Positions 8,721 through 16,262 of a stretch of DNA of 64,000 nt are shown piece after piece. The position numbers and the translations under genes were made by a program. Origin of the DNA: Pseudomonadota bacterium (GTDB taxonomy: Bacteria; Pseudomonadota; Alphaproteobacteria; Acetobacterales; Acetobacteraceae); assembly GCA_021780935.1 (NCBI GenBank), contig JAJXXT010000138.1, positions 1-64,000 on the forward strand, given 5' to 3'. How positions within the stretch are numbered: position 1 is the first letter of the stretch; every line of letters starts with the position of its first letter. The notes beneath the pieces are model-generated. The model worked only from the letters and a program-made list of their open reading frames with translations. It had not been told where the DNA came from and made no database searches.

Positions 8721-9666
8721 CGGCGCCGGCCTGTTGGGGCGGCGGCGCGCGGTAGCTGCGCCAGGCCCAGTGGATACGCAGGTCGAGCCGCCTCGTCTGG
8801 CTGGCCGGTGCCAGCTTGAGCACGGCGGCGCCATCCGTCCAGCGCCAGGCGCCCCTGCCGTCATGCTCCGGCGCGAAACTGCCGGGGCCGAACGCATCGG
8901 CGTCGAGCGGGATCAGCCTTCCATCCAGCCGGATTTCCGCCAGGGCGACGCCGAGCCGGCGGGTGTCACCGCAGCCGGGCTCGAACTCGTCCGGCACGGA
9001 GACGCGCGAGGCGATGACGATCTCGCCGGTGCCGGCTGGCAGTTCCACCGCGAGTTCCGGTCCCGCGCGGCGCAGCGGCTTCAGGCGGATGCCGTCGATC
9101 TCCACCCCGAGGTCCGGGTCCTCGGTATCGGTCCAGCCGGCGGCGCGGGCGCGGGCGAGCAGCCGCTCGCGATAGGGTTGTGCGGCGCCCCATTCCAGCA
9201 GCGGCAGCGCCGGTTCCGCCCCGGGCGCGGTGGCCCCCACGCAGATTCCGTCCGCCATCAGCAGGTCGGGTGCGGCCACGGTAGGGCGCCAGTAGCGTGC
9301 GCCGCGCGGCGGGCGCAGCCGCGTGACGGTGGCCCCGTTGGCGAGGTCGCGCACCGGGATCAGGCGGCGCTTCGAGAAATCGAGCTTGATCGCGTCGTCC
9401 GCGTCCTCGCGCAGCACCAGCGCCTGGTCGGGGGCGACGATGAGGTCGCGGATCGGCATGCCCTCCGCCACCGCCCCCGCGCGCACGACAATGGGCCAGG
9501 CCGCGGCCGGCACCGGGCCGACGGCGATGGCGGCGAGCGGCTGGATGGGCCGCTCCGTCGAGGCCAGGGTCAGCGCGCTGGCGCCGGCGCGCAGCGCCTC
9601 GACGGCAACCTCGCCCTGCATCGTCATCACCATGGTGCCGGTGATCAGCCCCACATGCTGTGCCAT
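8686..9666 (-). CDS. Hint (hedgehog/intein) domain protein
   Basis: A 326-aa protein with an N-terminal Hint-type domain: GLITGTMVMTMQGEVAVEALRAGA (5-28), then RDLIVAPDQALVL, the usual 'homes with His' stretch in altered form, and RLIPVRDLANGATV. The usual Cys/Ser1 splice residue is not evident, since the domain starts inside the chain at Gly-Thr. The C-terminal half (about 200-326) is a beta-rich domain of unknown role. Such single Hint proteins are common in Acetobacteraceae and Rhodobacteraceae; their function is unknown. ATG 9666 is chosen because the conserved block begins a few residues later. Confidence 0.7.
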   Translation of the reverse strand: MAQHVGLITGTMVMTMQGEVAVEALRAGASALTLASTERPIQPLAAIAVGPVPAAAWPIVVRAGAVAEGMPIRDLIVAPDQALVLREDADDAIKLDFSKRRLIPVRDLANGATVTRLRPPRGARYWRPTVAAPDLLMADGICVGATAPGAEPALPLLEWGAAQPYRERLLARARAAGWTDTEDPDLGVEIDGIRLKPLRRAGPELAVELPAGTGEIVIASRVSVPDEFEPGCGDTRRLGVALAEIRLDGRLIPLDADAFGPGSFAPEHDGRGAWRWTDGAAVLKLAPASQTRRLDLRIHWAWRSYRAPPPQQAGAVTQEAAANPDS

Positions 9667-9712
9667 GGTGGCAACGATAGCTTGGTGGGCGCGCAGGAAA
9701 AGGGGGAATGCC

Positions 9713-9964
9713 TCAGCTGAGCGGGGAGGCGCCCAGCTTTTGCCCGCGCTTGGTGACGTAGAGAACGCGCCCGCCATCACCGGCGGAGACCAGCACCATG
9801 TCGCCGGGCGCCATCATGTCCTCGGCCGACTCCAGGAAGCCATCGGCGGCGATGGTCCCGAGCCGGATGTCCGGCGCGCGGTAGTGCCAGAGGGTAAAGC
9901 CCTGGGCATAGGCGAGAACGGACAGGTTGTGGGCTTCGAAGCTGGTGGTGTCAGCGAGGGGCAT
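9713..9964 (-). CDS. small conserved hypothetical protein (83 aa)
   Basis: An 83-aa soluble protein with a conserved core HNLSVLAYAQGFTLWHY (11-27) and a C-terminal half DMMAPGDMVLVSAGDGGRVLYVT that looks like a small beta-barrel. I recall similar short proteins in acetic acid bacteria and near phage tail genes, but the function is unknown. ATG 9964 has AAGGAAA about 8 bases upstream. A longer frame from 10126 is open but has no such site. It is followed by the Hint-domain gene 46 bases downstream, possibly as one transcript. Confidence 0.65.
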   Translation of the reverse strand: MPLADTTSFEAHNLSVLAYAQGFTLWHYRAPDIRLGTIAADGFLESAEDMMAPGDMVLVSAGDGGRVLYVTKRGQKLGASPLS

Positions 9965-10003
9965 CGGCTGGTTTCCTTCATCGGCGGTGTCGCGAGCGGA
10001 GCT

Positions 10004-10039
10004 TGCCGTTGGCGAGCGTGACCTGTCAAGGAATATAAT
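10004..10039 (+). promoter_or_regulatory. possible sigma70-type promoter
   Basis: A perfect TATAAT lies at 10034-10039 in an AT-rich pocket between two divergent genes, with TTGGCG at 10009-10014 (19-bp spacer) as the nearest -35-like hexamer. It would transcribe the small membrane protein at 10189 from about 10046. The long leader and poor -35 keep this tentative. Confidence 0.35.
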
Positions 10040-10188
10040 CCGTAAAAATGTCGTATAACGGACCAGTATCCTATAAGAGAGAAATCGCCGGCTCGCTACC
10101 AGCGCACCGGCTAGGCGGAGTAACATGCAAGCCGTATGGCCGGTCGAAGGGGCCAGACGGTTACGTCCAGGTGGTTGCGGGGGTGCCG

Positions 10189-10575
10189 ATGCTCGATCTC
10201 GCTTTCGTCGTTTTGCTCGCGGCCGGCATGCTCGGCAGCTTTCTGGCCCTCGGGTTTCTGCGCGGGGGCGATACGGTGCCGGCGATGATCCGCGCCATGC
10301 GCCCCTATGCCGGCCAGCTTGCGCTGCTCCACGGTTCGCTGGGGGCCGCCGGGCTGCTGGTCCTGCTCCTGGCGCTGCGGGGCGCGAGCCATCCTGTCGT
10401 CGGCGCCGCCGGATTCGGGCGGATTGCCGCCTGGCTGTTCATGATCGCGCTGCTGGTGGGGCTGCTGATCCTGGCCACCGCGCGTCGCGGCCGGATCTCC
10501 ATCCTGGTCGCCGTGCACGCGACGCTGGCGATCTCCGGCATCGTGGTGCTGATGGCGTTCGTCGCGTTGAGCTGA
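10189..10575 (+). CDS. small four-helix integral membrane protein
   Basis: 128 aa made almost wholly of four hydrophobic segments: about residues 3-22, 41-62, 73-94 and 103-126, joined by short basic loops. No catalytic motif is visible and I do not recognise a family. ATG 10189 is chosen because it opens the first membrane helix; the frame is open back to 10048 but the extra 47 residues are hydrophilic and unlike a signal. Function unknown. Confidence 0.6.
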   Translation: MLDLAFVVLLAAGMLGSFLALGFLRGGDTVPAMIRAMRPYAGQLALLHGSLGAAGLLVLLLALRGASHPVVGAAGFGRIAAWLFMIALLVGLLILATARRGRISILVAVHATLAISGIVVLMAFVALS

Positions 10576-10580
10576 TGCGA

Positions 10581-10700
10581 GAAAATTCCTGAGAGGCGGA
10601 TTTTTTAGCCTGAAACCTCAACATATGGGGGTTTCAACGGCGTAACGGATGATTTTCATATTTGATCCGCATTTTGTGGTTCCAATTGGTGAAAATTCCT
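10581..10700. promoter_or_regulatory. AT-rich control region with repeated GAAAATTCCT and an inverted repeat
   Basis: Ahead of the S24 regulator the 10-mer GAAAATTCCT occurs twice, at 10581-10590 and 10691-10700. Between them TGAAACC (10611-10617) and GGTTTCA (10630-10636) form an inverted repeat. Such paired elements suit a dimeric repressor acting on its own promoter. No convincing -35/-10 pair could be assigned. Confidence 0.4.
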
Positions 10701-10743
10701 AGGATACTACCCTTCGGCTGAACCCGGGGGTACAGGGCACGTC

Positions 10744-11385
10744 ATGAAACACGCCGATCTCTGGCGGGCGATCGATACGCTCGCGGCCGAAAACGGGCTG
10801 TCGCCCTCCGGCCTCGCCAGGCGCGCGGGGCTGGACGCCACGACGTTCAATGTCTCCAAGCGCGTCATGCCGGACGGGCGGCCGCGCTGGCCGTCCTCCG
10901 AGAGCCTGGCCAAGGCGCTGGAGGCGGTGGGCGCCAGCCTCGATGCGTTCGCCGCCCTGGTATCCGGCGCCCGCGCGCTGCCCGCCGCGCGCGGCGGCCC
11001 GCGGCGCATCCCGCTCATCGGCTTCGCCCAGGCCGGCGGCGAGGGGTATTTCGATGACGGCGGCTACCCCGTCGGGGGCGCCTGGGACGAGGTCGAGACG
11101 CCCGAGATCCTTGATCCGCACGCCTACGCGCTGGAGATCGCGGGCGAGAGCATGGAGCCGGTGTTCCGTGATGGCGACCGGGTGATCGTCTCACCCGCCG
11201 CCCCGGTGCGCCGCGGCGACCGCGTGGTGGTGCGTACGCGCGAGGGTGAGGTGATGGCCAAGCAGCTTGCCCGCCAGTCGGCGCGGCGGCTCGAGCTGAA
11301 AAGCCTCAACCCGGATTTTCCAGACTACGTCTTCGACCTTGAACAGGTTGCCTGGATGCATCGCGTCGTGTGGGCGAGCCAGTAG
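10744..11385 (+). CDS. HTH regulator with S24 (LexA/CI-type) self-cleaving domain
   Basis: A 213-aa protein: an N-terminal helix-turn-helix (about 5-68, with LSPSGLARRAGLDATTF) and a C-terminal S24 peptidase fold. The catalytic Ser136 lies in GESMEPVF and Lys173 in VMAKQL. A possible Ala-Gly cleavage bond is in FAQAGGEGYF (Ala97-Gly98). So it has what CI/LexA-like repressors need for RecA-stimulated self-cleavage. It is not LexA itself, since the HTH is of the CI/Xre kind. The target genes are unknown; the repeats upstream of the gene suggest autoregulation. ATG 10744 is the first in frame. Confidence 0.85.
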   Translation: MKHADLWRAIDTLAAENGLSPSGLARRAGLDATTFNVSKRVMPDGRPRWPSSESLAKALEAVGASLDAFAALVSGARALPAARGGPRRIPLIGFAQAGGEGYFDDGGYPVGGAWDEVETPEILDPHAYALEIAGESMEPVFRDGDRVIVSPAAPVRRGDRVVVRTREGEVMAKQLARQSARRLELKSLNPDFPDYVFDLEQVAWMHRVVWASQ

Positions 11386-11506
11386 CGAGCGGGCCTGCGG
11401 CGCGCCTTCGGGGCATGGCCCGGAGTTTGACAGCGAGCGGGCGCGCGGACACTCTCGCGACGCTAGAGCGTGCCGGTCACGAGCACGGGTCCAGGGAGGA
11501 AAAATC

Positions 11507-12766
11507 ATGCGCCGACGTTCCCTCATCGCCATGGCAGGCGCGGCATTGCCGGCAGCGCTGCTGTCCGAAATCGCCGAGGCCGCGACCACCGAGCTCAAGG
11601 TGTTCATTTCGACTCAGGAACGACCTTCGGTGATGCGCCTTGCCTTCGACGAATACTCCGCCAGCCACCAGGGCGTGGACGTCAAATTGCAGCCGGGGCC
11701 GACGACGTCGGACGCGCAGGCGCAGTATCTCAACACCGTGCTCTCGGCGCGTGACGCCTCGCTCGACTTCTTCCTGCTCGACGTCATCCGCCCTGCGCAA
11801 TTCGCCGCCGCCAAATGGGCGGTGCCGCTGAACGCCGCGGTGGGTGATGTCGGCAAGCTGATGGCGACCTACCTGCCGGCCTATGCCGCGGCGGACCAGG
11901 TCGGCTCCGAGCTGGTGGCGCTGCCCGGCTTTGCCGATGCGATGTTCCTCTATTACCGGAAGGATCTGCTCGACAAATACGGCCTCAAGCCGCCGACCAC
12001 CTGGCCCGAGCTGGTGGCCCAGGCGCGCAAGGTGATGGCGGGCGAGAAGAACCCGCAGCTCCAGGGGCTGAGCTTCCAGGGTGCGCCGATCGAGGGCGCG
12101 GTGAGCACCTTCCTGCTGCCGTATTGGAGCGCCGGGCACGACGTCATCACCGGCGGCAAGTTCAGCTTCGACGTCGCGGCCGCCACCAAGGCGCTCGATC
12201 TGTGGCGCGGCTTCATCACCGCGGGCGTCTCGCCGCGCACCATCGCGCAGACGACGACGGAGGACACGCGCCAGGAGTTCCAGGCCGGCAAGGTGCTGTT
12301 CTGCGTCTGCTGGTCCTATGCGTGGGCACTGTTCCAGGGCAAGAACTCGGCGGTCGCCGGCAAGGTGGGGGTGGCCAAGCTGCCAGCGGTGCCGGGCGGC
12401 ACCTCGGTGAGCTGCATCGGCGGCTGGCAATGGGGCGTCTCCGCCTTCTCGCACCACAAGCCGGAGGCGATCGGGCTGGTGCGGTTCCTGTCCTCGCCCG
12501 CGGTCTCGAAGCTGCTGGCGGTGAAGGCCTCGCTGCTGCCGGTGTTCGCCGATCTCTATCAGGACCCCGAGGTGCTGAAAGTGAACCCATGGTTCGCCGA
12601 GGCCGGCCCGGTGGTCGCCACCGCCCGCTCGCGCCCCACGACGCCACGCTACAACGCGGTGAGCGAGATCATCCGCACCAACTTCAACGCGGTGATGGCG
12701 GGCACCACCAGCCCCGCAGCGGCGGCGAAGAACATGGACGTGCGGCTCCGCCGCGTGCTCGCGTGA
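11507..12766 (+). CDS. sugar ABC transporter substrate-binding protein
   Basis: 419 aa, family 1 extracellular solute-binding protein. A signal peptide [19 protein letters not shown]... ends near AEA (about 25) and has paired Arg before the hydrophobic core, so Tat export is possible. Conserved blocks are [37 protein letters not shown] (with the YYRKDLL signature) and [14 protein letters not shown]. It binds a sugar, perhaps an alpha-disaccharide or polyol, in the periplasm. ATG 11507 has a strong GGGAGGA site. It leads an operon with two permeases that begin 1 base after it and overlap each other; no ATPase gene is present. Confidence 0.9.
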   Translation: MRRRSLIAMAGAALPAALLSEIAEAATTELKVFISTQERPSVMRLAFDEYSASHQGVDVKLQPGPTTSDAQAQYLNTVLSARDASLDFFLLDVIRPAQFAAAKWAVPLNAAVGDVGKLMATYLPAYAAADQVGSELVALPGFADAMFLYYRKDLLDKYGLKPPTTWPELVAQARKVMAGEKNPQLQGLSFQGAPIEGAVSTFLLPYWSAGHDVITGGKFSFDVAAATKALDLWRGFITAGVSPRTIAQTTTEDTRQEFQAGKVLFCVCWSYAWALFQGKNSAVAGKVGVAKLPAVPGGTSVSCIGGWQWGVSAFSHHKPEAIGLVRFLSSPAVSKLLAVKASLLPVFADLYQDPEVLKVNPWFAEAGPVVATARSRPTTPRYNAVSEIIRTNFNAVMAGTTSPAAAAKNMDVRLRRVLA

Positions 12767-12767
12767 G

Positions 12768-13640
12768 GTGAGGCGGGACCGCGCCGAGCGCCTTCTCGGC
12801 ATCGTCCTGCTGTTGCCGACGCTGCTGCTGCTGGGCGGCATCGTCGTCTATCCGATCATCAGGCTGATCGGGCTCAGCCTCACCGATCTCGACCTGTCGA
12901 GCGGCCTGCCGGCGCGCTTCGTGGGCCTGCGCAACTATGCCGATCTCTGGGGCGACCCGAGCTTCGTGCAATCGCTGACGACGACCGTGATCCTGACCGT
13001 GGTGACGGTGCCGGGCGGCATGCTGGCTGGGCTCGGGCTGGCGCTGCTGGCCAATCTCGGGTTTCGGCGCAAATGGCCGGTGCGGCTGGCGCTGCTGATG
13101 CCGTGGGCGATGCCGCTCGCCTTCACCGGCCTGATCTTCGCCTGGTTCTTCGACGGCGAATACGGCCTCGTCAACGGCGTGCTGCGGCTGTTCGGCATTG
13201 CCGGGCCGATCTGGTTCAACTCCATCTTCTGGTCGTTCTTCGCGATCTCGCTGACGATCATCTGGAAAAGCTCGTCCTTCGTGGCGCTGGTGCTGCTCGC
13301 CGGGCTCCAGGCGATTCCGCGCGAGCTCTACGAGGCGGCGTCGATCGACGGGGCGAGCCGCTGGCGGCAGTTCCGCGCCGTCACGCTGCCGCTGTTGCGC
13401 CCGGCGATCGCGGTGGCGCTCATCTTCCGTACCATCACCGCGTTGCAGACCTTCGACATTCCCTACACGATGACCAAGGGCGGCCCCGGCAGCGCCACCC
13501 AGACGCTGGCGATGTATATCTACCAGAGCACGGTCGATGACCTGGCACTCGGGCGCGGGGCGGCGATTGCCATCGTGCTGGCGCTGATCAGCCTTGTCGT
13601 CAGCGTGTTCTACATGCGCCAGATTCGCGCCGCCACGTGA
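12768..13640 (+). CDS. sugar ABC transporter permease (MalF type)
   Basis: 290 aa with six membrane spans (first about 10-32, last about 265-285). The binding-protein-dependent permease loop is [27 protein letters not shown], the EAA motif that docks the ATPase. It pairs with the next gene to form the membrane channel. GTG start 12768 lies 1 base after the binding-protein stop, and its end overlaps the next start by 4 bases, so the three are translated together. Confidence 0.9.
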   Translation: MRRDRAERLLGIVLLLPTLLLLGGIVVYPIIRLIGLSLTDLDLSSGLPARFVGLRNYADLWGDPSFVQSLTTTVILTVVTVPGGMLAGLGLALLANLGFRRKWPVRLALLMPWAMPLAFTGLIFAWFFDGEYGLVNGVLRLFGIAGPIWFNSIFWSFFAISLTIIWKSSSFVALVLLAGLQAIPRELYEAASIDGASRWRQFRAVTLPLLRPAIAVALIFRTITALQTFDIPYTMTKGGPGSATQTLAMYIYQSTVDDLALGRGAAIAIVLALISLVVSVFYMRQIRAAT

Positions 13641-14473
13641 ACGCGCGTCGCATCCTGCCGCCGGCGCTGCTGCGGGGCGTCGCCGCGCTGTTTCTGCTGG
13701 TCAACGGGCTGCTGCCGGCGCTGTGGATTCTCTCGACCTCGTTCAAGACCACGATCGAGCTGCGCCAGGTGCCGATGACCTTTCTGCCGGCGCATCTGTC
13801 GTTGCATAACTATGTCGATGCCTTCACCCAGCAGCCGCTGCTGCGATTCCTGTTCAACAGCTTCGTCGTTGCCTGCGCATCGAGCGGATTGACGCTGGTT
13901 GTCGCGGCCCTCGCCGCCTATGCGCTGGTGCGTCTGCCGGTGCCGGGGCGCGGGCTGATCCTCGGCGCTATCATCGCCGTCTCCACCTTTCCGCTGGTGA
14001 CGCTGCTGGTGCCGCTGTTCGAGATCCTGCGCGGCCTCGACCTGCTCAACTCCTATCCCGCGCTGATCTTCCCTTACGCGGTGCTCAGCCTGCCGGTCTG
14101 CATCCTGGTGTTGATGACCTTCTTCGACACCATCCCCGCGGAGCTGGAACAGGCGGCGATGGTCGATGGCTGCACGCGGCTGCGGGCGATGCGCCGCATC
14201 GTGCTGCCGCTCGCGGCGCCCGGCGTGTTCACGGCGGGGATCCTCACCTTCGTCAACTCTTGGGACGAGTTCCTGCTCGCACTCTCGTTCAACGCGTCTC
14301 CGGCACTGCGCACGCTGCCGGTCGGCATCACGCTCTACCAGGGCCAGTTCACATTTCCCTGGCCGGAGATTTCGGCGGCGCTGGTGGTGGGCATCGTGCC
14401 GGTCGCGGTACTGATCGTGCTGTTTCAGGAGCGTGTCGTCTCCGGCCTCGCGGCGGGCGGCCTCAAGGGTTAG
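13637..14473 (+). CDS. sugar ABC transporter permease (MalG type)
   Basis: 278 aa, six membrane spans, with the EAA loop [29 protein letters not shown] and the C-terminal [10 protein letters not shown] typical of MalG-type subunits. GTG start in a GTGA overlap with the preceding permease. The operon stops here without an ATPase, so the transporter must borrow an MsmX/UgpC-like ATPase coded elsewhere. The glycine riboswitch begins about 55 bases downstream. Confidence 0.9.
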   Translation: MNARRILPPALLRGVAALFLLVNGLLPALWILSTSFKTTIELRQVPMTFLPAHLSLHNYVDAFTQQPLLRFLFNSFVVACASSGLTLVVAALAAYALVRLPVPGRGLILGAIIAVSTFPLVTLLVPLFEILRGLDLLNSYPALIFPYAVLSLPVCILVLMTFFDTIPAELEQAAMVDGCTRLRAMRRIVLPLAAPGVFTAGILTFVNSWDEFLLALSFNASPALRTLPVGITLYQGQFTFPWPEISAALVVGIVPVAVLIVLFQERVVSGLAAGGLKG

Positions 14474-14529
14474 GCGCCACGCCCATTGAACCCGGCCGCC
14501 GCTTCCGTCATACATGTGGGGTTCGGATC

Positions 14530-14732
14530 ATCCCTCGCGGGAGAGAGCGGCCTCGCCGCCGCCGAAGGCGCAACCGGCCCCCGGAAACGCTCAGGCAAAA
14601 GGACCGCGGCAGGGACGCGAATCTCTGGAAAGCCGCCGCGGCATGCGCGCCGCGTCGCACCGACGGAGTAAGGGCGCCGCCTATCGATCGGCACCTGAAT
14701 CTCTCAGGTCCTCGGACAGAGGGGGGTCGTTT
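14530..14732 (+). promoter_or_regulatory. tandem glycine riboswitch (gcvT element)
   Basis: Two glycine aptamers in series. The first spans about 14535-14631, with CGGGAGAG opening, GCCGAAGGCGCAA, the conserved AAACGCTCAGGCAAAAGGACCG and closing CTCTGGA. The second spans about 14650-14726, with CACCGACGGAGTAAG, AATCTCTCAGGTCC and GGACAGAGGGG. It lies 45 bases before gcvT, where glycine binding turns on the cleavage operon. The switch may act on translation because the gcvT ribosome site follows closely and no terminator with a T-tract is visible. Confidence 0.92.
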
Positions 14733-14774
14733 CCGCCGGAATTCCCTGGCGGGCGGCCGATGTCCGGAGGTCCC

Positions 14775-15872
14775 GTGTCCGAAGCCCTTCTCACCACCCC
14801 GCTCGACGCGCTGCATCGCAGCCTGGGCGCGCGCATGGTGCCGTTCGCCGGTTATGCGATGCCGGTGCAGTACCCGGCGGGCATCATGGCCGAGCACAAC
14901 CAGACCCGCGCCAGCGCCGCCCTGTTCGATGTCTCGCACATGGGCCAGGCGAAGCTGCTGGGTGACGGCGCGGCGGCGGCGCTGGAGCGGTTGGTGCCGG
15001 GCGACATCGCGGGGCTGAAGCCGTTCCGCCAGCGCTACACGCTGCTCACGACCGAGGCCGGCACGATCATCGACGATCTCATGGTCTCGGTGCTGCCGGG
15101 CGCGCTGTTTCTCGTCCTCAACGCGAGCCGCAAGGCGGTCGATCTCGCGCATATCGCGGCAGCGCTGCCCGCCGGCGTCACGCTGGCGCCGATGCCGGAC
15201 CGCGCGCTGCTGGCGCTGCAGGGGCCGAAGGCCGTCGACGTGATGGCACGTCTGGCACCGACGGTGGCGGCGCTGCCGTTCATGGGCGTGGGCGAGGCGC
15301 GCATCGCGGGCCAGGCCTGCCTGGTCAGCCGCAGCGGCTACACCGGCGAGGACGGGTTCGAGATCTCCGTCGCCGCGGCGGAGGCGGAGGTGCTCGCCCG
15401 GGCGCTGCTCGCCGAACCGGAGGTCGCACCCGCGGGGCTCGGCGCGCGCGACTCGCTGCGGCTGGAGGCGGGGCTGTGCCTCTGGGGCAATGACATCGAC
15501 GAGACCACCAACGCGATCGAGGCCGGGCTCGCCTGGACCATCGGCAAGCGCCGTCGCGCCGACTGGGATTTTGCCGGCGGCCCGGCCCTGCGTGATGTGC
15601 TGGCCCGCGGTGCCGCGCGGCGGCGTGTCGGCATCCTGCCGGAAGGGCGTGCGCCGGCCCGCGCGGGCACCGAGATCCTGGCCGACGGCAGGAGGGTCGG
15701 GGCCGTGACCTCCGGCGGGTTCGGCCCGACGCTCGGCGCGCCGCTGGCCATGGGCTATGTCGATGCGGCTCATACCGAAATCGGAACGAATCTCACCCTC
15801 TCCGTGCGCGGCCAGGCACTGCCCGCGCGCGTCGCCGCCATGCCGTTTGTTCCCCACCGCTATATTCGTTGA
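14775..15872 (+). CDS. gcvT: glycine cleavage system T protein (aminomethyltransferase)
   Basis: 365 aa, full length. GcvT moves the methylene group from the aminomethyl-lipoyl H protein to tetrahydrofolate, releasing ammonia. Signature blocks are GARMVPFAGYAMPVQY, ALFDVSHMGQ (with the Asp), RYTLLTTEAGTIIDDL, SRSGYTGEDGFEI and RDSLRLEAGLCLWGND. GTG 14775 is preferred because GGAGG sits 4 bases upstream; ATG 14760 would precede that site. First gene of gcvT-gcvH-gcvP under the glycine riboswitch. Confidence 0.95.
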   Translation: MSEALLTTPLDALHRSLGARMVPFAGYAMPVQYPAGIMAEHNQTRASAALFDVSHMGQAKLLGDGAAAALERLVPGDIAGLKPFRQRYTLLTTEAGTIIDDLMVSVLPGALFLVLNASRKAVDLAHIAAALPAGVTLAPMPDRALLALQGPKAVDVMARLAPTVAALPFMGVGEARIAGQACLVSRSGYTGEDGFEISVAAAEAEVLARALLAEPEVAPAGLGARDSLRLEAGLCLWGNDIDETTNAIEAGLAWTIGKRRRADWDFAGGPALRDVLARGAARRRVGILPEGRAPARAGTEILADGRRVGAVTSGGFGPTLGAPLAMGYVDAAHTEIGTNLTLSVRGQALPARVAAMPFVPHRYIR

Positions 15873-15884
15873 AGGATCGCAATC

Positions 15885-16262
15885 ATGTCCGAGACCCGCT
15901 ATACCCAGGATCACGAATGGGTCCGCCTCGAGGACGGCATCGCGACGGTGGGGATCACCGTGCATGCCCAGGAATCGCTGGGCGATCTGGTGTTCGTCGA
16001 GCTGCCGGCGCCGGGGCGCGAGGTCACGGCGGCGGAGGCCTGCGCGGTGGTCGAGAGCGTGAAGGCTGCCTCCGACGTCTATGCGCCGCTCACCGGCAAG
16101 GTCGTCGAGCACAACGCGGCGCTGGCCGAGGACCCGGCGCTGGCCAACCGCGATGCGGAAGGCGAGGGCTGGTTCTTCCGCCTCGTGCCCGCCGACGCCG
16201 CGGCCTTCGCCGGCCTGATGGACCGTGCCGCCTATGATGCTTTCGTCGCGGAGCACAGCTGA
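15885..16262 (+). CDS. gcvH: glycine cleavage system H protein
   Basis: 125 aa, the lipoyl carrier that shuttles the aminomethyl group between P, T and L proteins. The lipoylation motif is [14 protein letters not shown] with Lys60. The start [13 protein letters not shown] is typical. It sits 12 bases after gcvT and its stop shares a base with the gcvP start. Confidence 0.96.
   Translation: MSETRYTQDHEWVRLEDGIATVGITVHAQESLGDLVFVELPAPGREVTAAEACAVVESVKAASDVYAPLTGKVVEHNAALAEDPALANRDAEGEGWFFRLVPADAAAFAGLMDRAAYDAFVAEHS

Noticed and set aside
10611..10636. Intrinsic terminator after the membrane-protein gene
   Set aside because: The inverted repeat has a 12-base loop, short arms and no T-tract behind it; it looks more like an operator.
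11507..14473. Transporter assigned to a specific sugar such as trehalose
   Set aside because: Only family-level motifs are visible and no sugar-processing enzyme is in the operon.
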